Of a stretch of 44,801 nt of DNA, positions 14,685-23,809 are shown in pieces. Origin of the DNA: Sphingobacteriales bacterium. Lineage in GTDB: Bacteria > Bacteroidota > Bacteroidia > Chitinophagales > Chitinophagaceae. Within the stretch, counting starts at the first letter, position 1. Every line of letters starts with the position of its first letter. Both the position numbers and the translations under genes were made by a program. The DNA lies in assembly GCA_023251235.1 (NCBI GenBank), contig JAHEZE010000012.1, positions 1 to 44,801 on the forward strand, written 5' to 3'. The notes below the pieces were generated by a model. It was given only the letters and a program-made list of their open reading frames with translations, made no database searches and was not told the origin of the DNA.

Positions 14685-17090
14685 TTAGTCTTCCAATGCA
14701 AGATCAAGTACCTGACTCATAGTTTTTACATACCTGAACTTGAGGCCTTTTATAAAATCAGAGTCGATCTCTTCAACATCTTTCTCGTTCTGCCAGCAAA
14801 GTATTAAATCTTTTATCCCGGCTCTTTTGGCAGCAAGCACTTTTTCTTTTATTCCGCCAACAGGAAGCACCTGTCCACGAAGAGTTATCTCACCCGTCAT
14901 GGCAAGGAAAGGCTTTACTTTTTTGCCGGTAAAGGCGGAAGCCAGTGAGGTCATCATGGTAATACCAGCGCTGGGGCCATCTTTTGGCACAGCACCTTCC
15001 GGTACATGAATATGAATATTTTTTTTCTCAAAAAGTTTTGATTCAATTCCATATTTTCTTGCATTTGCCTGAAGATAACTTAATGCCGTAGTTGCACTCT
15101 CTTTCATTACATTGCCAAGGTTTCCTGTTATCTTAAGTTCGCCCTTGCCATCACTCAGTATGGACTCAATAAATAAAATATCGCCGCCAACATAAGTCCA
15201 GGCAAGGCCTACAGCCACCCCTGGCATATTAGCCGTTTTATAAATATCATTGCTGTATTTTGGTTTACCAAGAATTCTTTCAACATCCGGTGAAGCTATA
15301 ACCGATCTGACCTTTTCATTTAATGCCAGTTCTTTTGCCTGATTTCGCATAATGGAAGCAAGCATGCGATCCAGTTCTCTTACTCCGCTTTCTCTTGTAT
15401 ATTCCTGAATAATTTTTTCAATCACTTTATCGCTGAAAGAAAAGTTAGTGTCTTTCAGGCCATGCGCCTCTTTTTGTTTTGGAATCAAATGACGTTTAGC
15501 TATCTCGAGTTTCTCTTCAACGGCATAACCGCCGAGGTCAATAATCTCTAATCTGTCCCTCAATGCTGGTTGAATGCTCTGAATATTATTAGCTGTAGCA
15601 ATAAACAATACTTTACTTAAATCATATTCCAATTCAAGATAATTATCATAAAAAGTATTGTTCTGTTCCGGATCCAGCACTTCTAATAAAGCGGATGAAG
15701 GATCTCCACGAAAGTCATTACCTACTTTATCGATTTCATCTAATATCATCACCGGATTAGAAATTTTCGCCTTACGGATGGATTGAAGAATTCGACCGGG
15801 CATGGCGCCAATGTATGTTTTTCTGTGGCCACGAATTTCGCTTTCATCATGTAAGCCACCTAAACTTTGTCTTACATACTTTCTTCCGATGGCACTGGCA
15901 ATACTTTTTCCAAGTGAAGTTTTTCCAATACCCGGAGGGCCAACAAAACAAAGTATGGGACTTTTCATATCACCTTTAAGCTTTAACACTGCCAGGTATT
16001 CCAATATTCTTTCTTTAATTTTTTCCATTCCATAATGATCCCGATCCAACACTTTTTTTGCCTTTTTTAAATCATATTTATCCTCAGTATATTGCTCCCA
16101 GGGAAGATCGAGCATAAGATCAAGATGATTGTATACAACAGAATAATCGGGAGTTGTCGGATGCATTCTCTCCAGCTTCTCTATTCCCTTCTTAAACAAT
16201 TCTGTTGCAGCTAACGGCCATTTTTTTGCTTCGGCCTTTTTCTGCATTTCTTTTATTTCTCTTTCATTGGCATCTCCACCTAATTCTTCTTTGATACTTT
16301 TCATCTGTTGTTGAAGAAAATAATCCCGCTGCTGTTTATCAAGTTCAGTTCTGGTTTTAGTAGTTACTTTATTTTTTAACTCAGCAAACTGTAGTTCCCT
16401 CTGTAACATTTTCATCAGCTTATCTGTTCTTTCACGAATATTATTAGTTTCAAGCAGCCGCTGCTTTTCTTTGAGATCAGCACTCAGATTACTGGAAATA
16501 AAATGTATCAGAAATGCCGGATTTTCTATGTTTCGTAAAATGATCGCTGCTTCAGCGGGAATGTTTGGAGAAAGATGAATAATATCGGCTGCCATATCTT
16601 TTATATTGGCAACATAGGCTGCAAAATCTTCATCCTTTGGCGCCTCTTCATCATTGATGATCTCAATTTTAGCTTTGAAGTAGGGAGAATCTGAAACTAT
16701 ATTTTTAATTTTAAACCGGTTTCTTCCCTGGATAATTACAGTAGTGCCTCCATCTGGCATTTTAATGAGTTTGACCACTCTTGCAACCGTTCCAATATTT
16801 TCTATATCATTAATTCCCGGATCTTCCACATTACTGTCTTTTTGCGCCACTACCCCTATCAATTTGTCAGCCTTATACACATCATTTACGGCTTTAATAC
16901 TTTTATCCCTGCCAACAGTAATTGGTAATACCACGCCGGGGAAAAGCACAGTATTGCGCAGAGGAATGACAGGAATTTCAGCTGGAATATCAGCGCCATC
17001 GCCGGTTTCACCCTCGTTTTCATTTAAAGGTATTATGGGAATAAAATCCATTTCATCCTCCGTTTGCAGAAAAAAATTTAACTCTTTCAT
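14685..17090 (-). CDS. lon: ATP-dependent Lon protease
   Basis: 801 residues, the standard LonA length. The N-terminal substrate-binding domain (about 30-240, starting IPVIPLRNTVLFPG) is followed by a coiled coil, the AAA+ domain with Walker A GPPGIGKTSLG and Walker B MILDEIDK, and the C-terminal protease domain. The catalytic dyad can be placed: PKDGPSAG gives Ser707 and IKEKVLAAK gives Lys750, a spacing of 43 residues as in E. coli Lon (679/722). It degrades misfolded and regulatory proteins in the cytoplasm. The ATG at 17090 is preceded by an inverted repeat at 17109-17137. No TAnnTTTG box is visible close upstream. Confidence 0.97.
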   Translation of the reverse strand: MKELNFFLQTEDEMDFIPIIPLNENEGETGDGADIPAEIPVIPLRNTVLFPGVVLPITVGRDKSIKAVNDVYKADKLIGVVAQKDSNVEDPGINDIENIGTVARVVKLIKMPDGGTTVIIQGRNRFKIKNIVSDSPYFKAKIEIINDEEAPKDEDFAAYVANIKDMAADIIHLSPNIPAEAAIILRNIENPAFLIHFISSNLSADLKEKQRLLETNNIRERTDKLMKMLQRELQFAELKNKVTTKTRTELDKQQRDYFLQQQMKSIKEELGGDANEREIKEMQKKAEAKKWPLAATELFKKGIEKLERMHPTTPDYSVVYNHLDLMLDLPWEQYTEDKYDLKKAKKVLDRDHYGMEKIKERILEYLAVLKLKGDMKSPILCFVGPPGIGKTSLGKSIASAIGRKYVRQSLGGLHDESEIRGHRKTYIGAMPGRILQSIRKAKISNPVMILDEIDKVGNDFRGDPSSALLEVLDPEQNNTFYDNYLELEYDLSKVLFIATANNIQSIQPALRDRLEIIDLGGYAVEEKLEIAKRHLIPKQKEAHGLKDTNFSFSDKVIEKIIQEYTRESGVRELDRMLASIMRNQAKELALNEKVRSVIASPDVERILGKPKYSNDIYKTANMPGVAVGLAWTYVGGDILFIESILSDGKGELKITGNLGNVMKESATTALSYLQANARKYGIESKLFEKKNIHIHVPEGAVPKDGPSAGITMMTSLASAFTGKKVKPFLAMTGEITLRGQVLPVGGIKEKVLAAKRAGIKDLILCWQNEKDVEEIDSDFIKGLKFRYVKTMSQVLDLALED

Positions 17091-17108
17091 TTTTTAAACT
17101 CCAGTTTG

Positions 17109-17137
17109 ACATCCTGACACCAAAAAGGACAGGATGT
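17109..17137 (-). promoter_or_regulatory. Inverted repeat in the lon upstream region
   Basis: ACATCCTG (17109-17116) and CAGGATGT (17130-17137) are perfect 8-bp arms around 13 bp, starting 18 nt before the lon start codon. It is not the CIRCE element. It could be a repressor operator or a 5'-UTR hairpin. Confidence 0.4.
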
Positions 17138-17228
17138 TAAAAATACAGTGGGAAAACATAGTTGACAAGTATCATGCCTGTTGTATTCCAACTTTTAAGA
17201 AATAACTTTGAATTGTAGCCAGTTAGGC

Positions 17229-17256
17229 AAAAAAAATCCCTCCATTCCGGAGGGAT
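17229..17256 (-). terminator. Rho-independent terminator
   Basis: On the minus strand, ATCCCTCC-GGAAT-GGAGGGAT forms an 8-bp stem followed directly by a run of seven T. It lies 23 nt past the stop of the beta-barrel gene at 17279-17863. Confidence 0.8.
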
Positions 17257-17278
17257 CTGTAAATATAGTAATTGAATT

Positions 17279-17863
17279 TTAAAGTGATAATCCAACGGAT
17301 AACTGAATTGCCTGACCTTTCCATTTATCTCTATTATCAATATCATTGATATTACTAAGGCCGACAACATAGCGGCCAGTCAGATAAATTTTTGCAATAC
17401 GTACCTGTGCTCCACCAATCATGGAAAAATCACCTTTTCTAAACGCATCACCGCCATTTTGTAGAAATGTTTTGCTCTGATCCATTAGAATACTGAACTG
17501 AGGGCCAGCTTGTAAAAACACCGGGCCGATTAGCCTATAATTGAAAAGAATAGGTAAAGACAGGTAATTCAACTTTACTCTACTCTGACCGGAATTAATA
17601 ATATTCTGGTAAATGGACTTATAATTACTGTCCAATGTTGTCGCATATTGATTAAACAAAACCTCGGGTTGCAAAGAAAGTTTTTTGCTCATAACAATTT
17701 CTGCAAAACCACCCAAATGATAACCATATCTAAATTGATCTTTAAAGGAAACCCCATCGATTTTTACAATATTGGTTCCAACTTTTGCGCCAATATGAAA
17801 CTGGGCTGTTGTTGCCTGCATAATCAGCAAAGCAACAATTAAGGTAGCGAGTTTACTTTTCAT
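17279..17863 (-). CDS. PorT-family outer-membrane beta-barrel protein
   Basis: A 194-residue protein from ATG 17863; an in-frame GTG six codons earlier is less likely because the signal peptide (MKSKLATLIVALLIMQATTA, cleaved before QF) starts cleanly at the ATG. The mature chain alternates polar and hydrophobic residues (FHIGAKVGTNI, YGYHLGGFAEIVM, LSLQPEVLFNQ, YLSLPILFNYRL, VFLQAGPQFSIL) and ends with a strand finishing in L, as in the small eight-stranded outer_membrane_beta-barrel_2/PorT-like family. Most members have no defined function; true PorT of type IX secretion is slightly longer and I do not claim identity. It is monocistronic, with its own terminator. Confidence 0.8.
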   Translation of the reverse strand: MKSKLATLIVALLIMQATTAQFHIGAKVGTNIVKIDGVSFKDQFRYGYHLGGFAEIVMSKKLSLQPEVLFNQYATTLDSNYKSIYQNIINSGQSRVKLNYLSLPILFNYRLIGPVFLQAGPQFSILMDQSKTFLQNGGDAFRKGDFSMIGGAQVRIAKIYLTGRYVVGLSNINDIDNRDKWKGQAIQLSVGLSL

Positions 17864-18005
17864 AATTTTTGTTTTTTTCACCGGTAAAACTTCAACTATA
17901 ATGCCACCGGCATTTACCTGATGTTAAATTGCTTTAACGACTAAGGTAGTAACTGCTTATAGAAAAAATTATTGCTAGTTATTTGATAAATGAAAGTAAA
18001 AAATA

Positions 18006-19034
18006 TCAAAATATAAACCCCATATTAAAAGAAAATAAGGTACTTAAATTTTTATCTGTAGCCGGAAAATAATAATCTAATACCAATTGAGGCTGAATAA
18101 AGAACTTACCGAATGAATATTCCCCCCTTAGAAACATTGTCAGGGAAAGAGGCTGAAAGTCCACCTGATCATCCAGGTAAACATTTTCAGAATTATAAAG
18201 GACGTTAGCTCCTGTTCTTACTACTGTTGCATATGTATTTGCTGACTGATTGAATCCAAATTTCTGAGTACCGCTGATAAAGGACAATTGAGGAGTTAAC
18301 CTGAAATGATCTTTGAATGAAAAAATATTGAGCCAGTAAAAATCATGTCGTAACGATGCAATTACCGAAAAGTCGCTGACTGATTCTTTAGAATTAATTC
18401 TGATAATACCGTTTCTCCTCAGCCTGAGATCCTGTACCAGGGCTGCTCTTTCCATATAATCAGTTCGGCTTCCCCATCCATAACTTAATGCAAATGTCGG
18501 CCGCATCCACCATTTTCTATACGTGAAATAACCGTAAAGCTCATTTTGTAACGGGGTAGTATAAAATGGAAGTGAATCTTTGGTAAAGAATTTTGTAAAT
18601 GAAAACCCGGTAGCCAGATCTTTATTCTCCAGATAATCATACCCCGGGCTTAAAGAGAATTGGTAAAAATTTAATTTGTTTTCATTGTTAACTATATTAC
18701 CAGAAGCAGTAATGCCAAGCCCCGATTTATGAAAATATCCAAGGGTTGGTGTATAAGTAAATTTTTGAGCAGCAGTCAGAAAAAGATCAGATTTACTTAC
18801 AAAATTGAAATACCCTTTTCCAATAGCGAGGCTTCCCGTAAAATAACTATGTGGACTTGAAATTGAATCAAGAAAAAATTCGAGGTCCTGCATCAATAAA
18901 TTATAATCATAAGTTGTATCTATTGATATTTCAGTTTTCTTCTTTTTCCCAACGGTATCAATGGCTGTTTCCTGGGAATAAGTAATAATTCCCATGCTAA
19001 ATAAGAGGAGTATAGTGAAACTCTTTTTAAGCAT
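18006..19034 (-). CDS. Outer-membrane beta-barrel protein, function unknown
   Basis: A 342-residue protein from ATG 19034 (MLKKSFTILLLFSMGIITYSQ, a good signal peptide). An ATG at 19058 and a TTG at 19082 are alternative in-frame starts. A lysine-rich linker (TVGKKKKTEIS) precedes a domain of amphipathic strands with many aromatic girdle residues (FTYTPTLGYFHKSGLGITASG, YGYFTYRKWWMRPTFALSYGWG), ending FNMGFIF with terminal Phe, the usual C-terminal signal of outer-membrane barrels. I estimate about 14-16 strands. I do not recognise a named family. It lies downstream of the metallophosphoesterase gene (148 bp gap) on the same strand. Confidence 0.72.
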   Translation of the reverse strand: MLKKSFTILLLFSMGIITYSQETAIDTVGKKKKTEISIDTTYDYNLLMQDLEFFLDSISSPHSYFTGSLAIGKGYFNFVSKSDLFLTAAQKFTYTPTLGYFHKSGLGITASGNIVNNENKLNFYQFSLSPGYDYLENKDLATGFSFTKFFTKDSLPFYTTPLQNELYGYFTYRKWWMRPTFALSYGWGSRTDYMERAALVQDLRLRRNGIIRINSKESVSDFSVIASLRHDFYWLNIFSFKDHFRLTPQLSFISGTQKFGFNQSANTYATVVRTGANVLYNSENVYLDDQVDFQPLSLTMFLRGEYSFGKFFIQPQLVLDYYFPATDKNLSTLFSFNMGFIF

Positions 19035-19182
19035 CTGGCAGTTGAACGATGGTTTCATGAATATTGGCAATAAAAAAATCAAATTTTTGACTACTAAATA
19101 ATGGGTTCGTTTAAAGGTCTTTATTGATGGTCCGAAAACGTAATTTGATGCAACTTTATTAGAAACCTATCCAACAATTGAT

Positions 19183-20433
19183 TTAAACAAGCTCTATCAC
19201 AGATATTTCAGGTAAAATCCCTACCCTGCCGGGATAACCTATAAATCCAAAACCCCTGTTCACATATAACTTCTGACGGCCTTCAAGATATAATCCGGCC
19301 CATTGTCTATATATATACTGAACAGGACTCCATTTAAATCCTGCTATCTCCACACCGAATTGCATTCCATGAGTGTGACCAGACAGCATCAGATCGATAT
19401 CAGGATAATGAATTCTTACTTCAGAGTCCCAATGTGAGGGATCATGGCTCATAAGAATTTTAAAGGGCAATTCTTCCGCACCTGCATAAGCTTTTTGCAG
19501 ATCGCCATAACTTTTGAAACCTGATTTACCACTGATATTTTGAACGCCAATGATTGAAATTTTTTCCCCTTCTTTTTCCAACACTATATTTTCATCCAGT
19601 AACAGGCGCCAACCTAAAGCAGTATGAACTTCCTTTAATTTTTCCAGGTTTTGTTTTTTTTCATCTTCAGAGTCCCAGTGCATATAATCGCCATAATCAT
19701 GATTACCCAAAATAGAAAAAACTCCTAGCGGCGCATTTACTTTATTAAATACATCCATATAATCATTCATTTCATCGTGCCTGTTATTCACCAGGTCACC
19801 GGTAAAAAGAATAAGATCAGGCTTCTCATCCAATATCTTTTGCACTCCTCTATGCACTGCATCCTTATCAGTAAAACTTCCCGAATGTATATCCGAGAAA
19901 TGAATAATTTTTAAGCCCCGGAATGACGCAGGAAGATTCTCAAAAGCTAATTGAAAACGCCTTAACTGATACCGGTATTTGTTGCGAAATCCATAAACTA
20001 ACGAACCAAACAATCCACCACCCATTAGCATTCCGGTCCAGCTTAGAAATATTGAACGGGAGATTTTTTCTCCTTGCTGTAATACTTGTCCTTTCGTATT
20101 CGAAAAGAAAATTTTTAGGGCAATAAACTGAATCACCCGACGGACATCATCTACTAAAAAGAAAACAGATGCGATCAGTTTGGCAAAAAATAAGCCTGCT
20201 ATACATGCAAAAATGGTGTTCCGTATTAATCGTGCCTGATGCTCAAATTGAAGGTGGGGCAATACGATAAGAATGATAATCGCAGTAGCAGAAATGGTCC
20301 AATAGCTGACATAAATTATCAATCTTGTTTTGGGATTTGCTGTCTGTGATATAGTTTTCAGGGCCTGGAAAAAATAAAAATCCAATAACAGCATAAAACC
20401 AATAAAAACCCACCAGAAAGGAGAATTTCTCAT
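19183..20433 (-). CDS. Membrane-anchored metallophosphoesterase
   Basis: 416 residues from ATG 20433. A TTG three codons upstream lies inside the promoter box and cannot be the start. The first ~150 residues hold four hydrophobic helices. The catalytic domain shows the calcineurin-like di-metal motifs in order: SDIHSG (DxH), TGDLVNN (GD), LGNHDYGDY (GNHD), SHDPSHW (H) and SGHTHGMQFG (GHxH). The build matches the YaeI/YkuE-like phosphoesterases, some of which hydrolyse lipid-linked or phosphodiester substrates at the membrane. The N-terminal bundle plus cytoplasmic or periplasmic catalytic domain suggests an envelope lipid substrate, but this is inference. Confidence 0.9.
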   Translation of the reverse strand: MRNSPFWWVFIGFMLLLDFYFFQALKTISQTANPKTRLIIYVSYWTISATAIIILIVLPHLQFEHQARLIRNTIFACIAGLFFAKLIASVFFLVDDVRRVIQFIALKIFFSNTKGQVLQQGEKISRSIFLSWTGMLMGGGLFGSLVYGFRNKYRYQLRRFQLAFENLPASFRGLKIIHFSDIHSGSFTDKDAVHRGVQKILDEKPDLILFTGDLVNNRHDEMNDYMDVFNKVNAPLGVFSILGNHDYGDYMHWDSEDEKKQNLEKLKEVHTALGWRLLLDENIVLEKEGEKISIIGVQNISGKSGFKSYGDLQKAYAGAEELPFKILMSHDPSHWDSEVRIHYPDIDLMLSGHTHGMQFGVEIAGFKWSPVQYIYRQWAGLYLEGRQKLYVNRGFGFIGYPGRVGILPEISVIELV

Positions 20434-20439
20434 AGAATT

Positions 20440-20447
20440 CAAAATTA
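20440..20447 (-). promoter_or_regulatory. -7 box (TAATTTTG) 6 nt from the metallophosphoesterase start
   Basis: An exact TAnnTTTG match on the minus strand whose last base is 6 nt upstream of the ATG at 20433. Transcription would begin at or within a few bases of the start codon, implying a leaderless or nearly leaderless mRNA. This fixes the start against the upstream TTG. Confidence 0.6.
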
Positions 20448-20551
20448 GGGGAAATCAATTGTCGCTGCCAGTTAACAATATTTATTAAATCATAAAACTT
20501 ACTTTTGCCCGGATTTATAATTTGGGTTCATTATTTGGGAAAAATTGAAAT

Positions 20552-21232
20552 ATGAAATTTACTTACTTTGGCCATTCCTGCTTCCAGGTTGAAACAACCG
20601 GCAAGAAGATTTTGTTCGACCCTTTTATTACTTACAATGAATTGGCTGGTAATATTGATATAAATACCATTCAGGCAGATTATATTTTGGTTTCACATGG
20701 CCATAGCGACCATATTTCAGACTGCGTAGCCATTGCAGAAAATACCCAGGCAAAAGTTGTTTGCAGTTGGGAAATTCATGAATGGATGAATAAACAGGGC
20801 ATCAGAAATACTCACCCTATGAACACCGGTGGAAAATGGAATTTTGAAGAATTTACAGTGAAATGTATAGTTGCCCACCATTCCAGCTCATTGCCGGATG
20901 GCAGCTATGGAGGAAATCCAATGGGTTTTCTGGTGATGAATAAAGAAAGGAATTTCTATTACAGTGGCGATACAGCTCTTACTTTGGATATGCAACTGAT
21001 TCCAAAATGGGCAAAACTAAATTTTGCAGTTTTACCTATCGGAGACAATTTTACCATGGATGCAGTGGATGCTGCTGAATGTGCAAAAATGATCGGTTGT
21101 AAAACAATTATCGGGGTTCATTATGATACATTTGGCTATATTAAAATAGATCATGATAAAGCAAAAAAAGTATTTACAGACAGCGGGGCAGAATTGCATC
21201 TTTTAAAAATCGGGGAAACCATTTCAATTTAA
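20552..21232 (+). CDS. UPF0173 family metal-dependent hydrolase (metallo-beta-lactamase fold)
   Basis: A 226-residue UlaG/UPF0173-type hydrolase. It begins [11 protein letters not shown] (the typical FGHSxF start) with LFDPF at 21-25, then the metal motif H49-G-H-S-D-H54, a further His in [13 protein letters not shown], the Asp ligand in YSGDTAL and GVHYDTFG near the C-terminus. Length and motifs match the family well; the substrate is unknown. It has no signal peptide. It starts 118 bp from the divergent metallophosphoesterase gene and ends 7 bp before parA, so it may be co-transcribed with the segregation genes. Confidence 0.9.
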   Translation: MKFTYFGHSCFQVETTGKKILFDPFITYNELAGNIDINTIQADYILVSHGHSDHISDCVAIAENTQAKVVCSWEIHEWMNKQGIRNTHPMNTGGKWNFEEFTVKCIVAHHSSSLPDGSYGGNPMGFLVMNKERNFYYSGDTALTLDMQLIPKWAKLNFAVLPIGDNFTMDAVDAAECAKMIGCKTIIGVHYDTFGYIKIDHDKAKKVFTDSGAELHLLKIGETISI

Positions 21233-21239
21233 ATATCGC

Positions 21240-22043
21240 ATGGGAAGAATCATCGGAGTAGCCAATCAAAAAGGGGGAGTAGGAAAGACAACCACTGCCA
21301 TTAACCTGGCAGCCAGCCTGGCAGTTTTGGAATTTAAAACTTTACTGGTAGATGCAGATCCGCAGGCTAATAGTACAACTGGTGTGGGTTTTGATCTTCA
21401 CAATATTACACAAAGCCTTTATGACTGCATGGTAAATGAAGCGGAAGCGAAAGACTTGTTGTTGAAAACGGAAATACCTTATTTGGATCTGATCCCTTCC
21501 CACATTGATCTTGTAGGTGCTGAGATTGAGATGATAAATTATCCTAACCGGGAAATGGTTTTAAAAAATATTCTGGAATCATTAAAAAACAATTATGATT
21601 TTATCATTATTGATTGCTCACCATCCCTTGGGTTGATAACAGTAAATGCACTGACAGCAGCCGACTCAGTCATTGTACCCGTACAATGTGAATTCTTTGC
21701 ATTAGAAGGATTGGGTAAACTGCTGAATACTATTAAAATTGTTCAAAGCCGCTTAAACATGAATTTAGAGATTGAAGGCATTTTAATGACTATGTATGAT
21801 GGGCGTCTCAGATTGTGTAATCAGGTAGTAAGCGAAGTAAGAAGGCATTTTGAAGATATCGTTTTCAATACCATCATTCACCGAAATTCAAAACTGAGCG
21901 AGGCCCCCAGCGTAGGCAAACCAGTAGTTTTGTATGATGGCAACAGTAAAGGATCTATGAATTATCTTAACCTTGCAAAAGAAATACTCCAGAAAAATGA
22001 TATGACGAAGATTAAACAGGAGGAAAGAATCCTGGAATTGTAG
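21240..22043 (+). CDS. parA: Chromosome partitioning ATPase ParA/Soj
   Basis: A 267-residue deviant-Walker ATPase. Residues 8-18 read [11 protein letters not shown], the deviant Walker A with its signature lysine. DADPQANST follows at about 38-46 and [12 protein letters not shown] gives Walker B. The short N-terminus without an HTH is typical of chromosomal (type Ib/Soj) ParA. ATP-bound dimers coat the nucleoid and are released by ParB-parS, moving the origin region. parB follows 52 bp downstream in the same direction. Confidence 0.96.
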   Translation: MGRIIGVANQKGGVGKTTTAINLAASLAVLEFKTLLVDADPQANSTTGVGFDLHNITQSLYDCMVNEAEAKDLLLKTEIPYLDLIPSHIDLVGAEIEMINYPNREMVLKNILESLKNNYDFIIIDCSPSLGLITVNALTAADSVIVPVQCEFFALEGLGKLLNTIKIVQSRLNMNLEIEGILMTMYDGRLRLCNQVVSEVRRHFEDIVFNTIIHRNSKLSEAPSVGKPVVLYDGNSKGSMNYLNLAKEILQKNDMTKIKQEERILEL

Positions 22044-22095
22044 ATTTACGTTTGCCGATTTAAGGCTTTGTCCTCAATCTGAATTCTGAAATCAA

Positions 22096-23013
22096 ATGAA
22101 CGCTCCAAAACAAAATAAAGAAGCTCTTGGCAAAGGTATCCGGTCTCTTTTAGAGAGTATTGATACCGACCTGAAGACCGGTACAGGGCAATTAAAAACC
22201 AGTGTGGTTGAATCTGCCATCAGCACACTTAGAATTTCCATAGATGAAATAGATGTAAATCCAAAACAGCCCCGCCGCTATTTTGATGAACAAAGCTTGC
22301 AAGAACTTGCTGCTTCCATTAAATTACATGACATTATTCAGCCGGTTACAGTTTCAAAGTTGCCTTCAGGCCGCTATCGTCTTGTTACTGGTGAACGCCG
22401 GCTTCGTGCTGCAAAAATTGCTGAACTAAAAAACATTCCTGCTTATATACGCCAGACGAATGACAATCAATTACTGGAACTTGCTTTACTTGAAAATCTT
22501 CAACGTGAAGATCTGAATGCAATGGAAGTTGCTCTCAGCTACAAACGAATGATGGAAGAATTGGGTTTTACTCAGGAACAGGTGGCTGAGCGAATGGGAA
22601 AAGACAGAAGTACTATTGCCAACTTTGTCCGGTTGCTAAAACTTCCACCCGATATACAAGTGGCGGTACGTACCGGTGAAATAAGTATGGGGCATGCAAG
22701 AGCACTTATAAATGTGGGTATTATTGACAAACAGCTTTTCATATTCGAACAAATAAAAGAGAAAGGTTTATCTGTAAGGCAAACTGAAACTCTTGTTCGC
22801 AACATCTATAAAGAAAGTGGTATCGTTAAAAAACATACAAAAGGTTCAATGCCGCCCGGTTTTCAACGAATTGAAGATAAATTAGCATCGCATTTCAGTA
22901 CCCGGGTAAAACTTAAACACAGTAAAAATGATAGTGGCTCTATTACATTTGAATATTATTCGCTGGACGAACTGAATAAATTACTTGATCAACTGAATGT
23001 ATCTTTAGATTAA
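22096..23013 (+). CDS. parB: Chromosome partitioning protein ParB
   Basis: A 305-residue ParB. The N-terminus carries a short basic KEALGKGIRSLL segment (the ParA-stimulating region of Spo0J-type proteins). The CTPase domain has QPRRYFDEQSLQELAASI and TGERRLRAAK, the CTP-binding box. The HTH is FTQEQVAERMGKDRSTIANFVRLLKLP, followed by the GHARAL motif and a C-terminal dimerisation domain. It loads on parS sites as a CTP-dependent clamp. I saw no exact parS (TGTTTCACGTGAAACA) in the window by eye. Confidence 0.96.
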   Translation: MNAPKQNKEALGKGIRSLLESIDTDLKTGTGQLKTSVVESAISTLRISIDEIDVNPKQPRRYFDEQSLQELAASIKLHDIIQPVTVSKLPSGRYRLVTGERRLRAAKIAELKNIPAYIRQTNDNQLLELALLENLQREDLNAMEVALSYKRMMEELGFTQEQVAERMGKDRSTIANFVRLLKLPPDIQVAVRTGEISMGHARALINVGIIDKQLFIFEQIKEKGLSVRQTETLVRNIYKESGIVKKHTKGSMPPGFQRIEDKLASHFSTRVKLKHSKNDSGSITFEYYSLDELNKLLDQLNVSLD

Positions 23014-23035
23014 CACTTTGAAAGGAACATTGAAG

Positions 23036-23701
23036 ATGCACATATTCCCAAACAATCCATACAAGCAGATATTTTTATTTTTCCTCTTTTTCTCCTGTTG
23101 CATCTTGTGCATAGCACAGGAAACAAAGATTTCTTTAGATACTTCGATTTCTTTAGGTACTTCAAAAAAAACCTCTTTAATAAAAAGCAAGTCCAATAAT
23201 AAAAAAAGTTTAAGCGATACTTTAATCAAGGTTGATAGACGCCCGGGCATTGCCTCGATCCGATCTGCCATCTTACCCGGCCTTGGACAGATTTATAATA
23301 AAAAATATTGGAAGTTGCCAATAATTTACGGAGCATTAGGCACGGCAGCTGTAGTTTTTATCTTTAATCACAAGAATTATAAAGATCTGAAATTGGCTTA
23401 CAGAGGAAAATACAATGTAAGAGTATATCACGATTCAACAGATTACAAAAAAATTAAACCTGATCTGCTTCCGTTATCCGAGGAATCTCTACGATTTAAC
23501 CGCGACCAGTTCCGGAGAAATGTTGATTATTCTGTATTATTTTTTGCTATTCTTTGGGGACTGAATGTTATGGATGCTGCGGTAGATGCTCATCTCAAGA
23601 GCTTTGACATTTCCCCTGATCTGAGTTTGCAAATAAAAACAGGTTATAGTGAAATGGCAAATACAAATGGAGTAAGTCTTGTGATGAGAATAGGGAAATA
23701 A
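23036..23701 (+). CDS. DUF5683 domain-containing membrane protein
   Basis: 221 residues from ATG 23036, 22 bp after parB; an earlier TTG at 23018 is in frame but would place extra residues before the signal sequence. The N-terminus (IFLFFLFFSCCILCIAQ) is a signal peptide or anchor, then a Ser/Lys-rich linker, then the DUF5683 core: RRPGIASIRSAILPGLGQIYNKKYWKLP, a helix (YGALGTAAVVFIF) and a second helix (SVLFFAILWGLNVMDAAVDAHL). The PGxGQxYN pattern is shared with TM2-like domains. Its function is unknown. In Bacteroidota it is commonly found between parB and dapB, as here. Confidence 0.88.
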   Translation: MHIFPNNPYKQIFLFFLFFSCCILCIAQETKISLDTSISLGTSKKTSLIKSKSNNKKSLSDTLIKVDRRPGIASIRSAILPGLGQIYNKKYWKLPIIYGALGTAAVVFIFNHKNYKDLKLAYRGKYNVRVYHDSTDYKKIKPDLLPLSEESLRFNRDQFRRNVDYSVLFFAILWGLNVMDAAVDAHLKSFDISPDLSLQIKTGYSEMANTNGVSLVMRIGK

Positions 23702-23809
23702 AACCCTTTCTCATGAAATTTATCGATAATCCTCTCTGAGTTTTTCATTCTTTTTAATTTCTAATTATCTCATTTACTGAATCACGTAACTTGCAAAAAA
23801 TAACTCAAC

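Noticed and set aside
16744-17097. 117-residue plus-strand frame over the start of lon
   Set aside because: Lon's N-terminal domain is intact on the other strand. The antisense frame shows only Pro/Ser-rich low-complexity translation.
17279-17881. Calling the 194-residue barrel the type IX protein PorT itself
   Set aside because: It shares only the general small-barrel pattern and is shorter than PorT. No type IX core gene is adjacent.
21240-23013. Plasmid or phage origin for the parAB pair
   Set aside because: ParA lacks the plasmid-type N-terminal HTH, ParB is Spo0J-like, and the DUF5683-dapB context is chromosomal. No replication initiator is nearby, and no parS was seen by eye.
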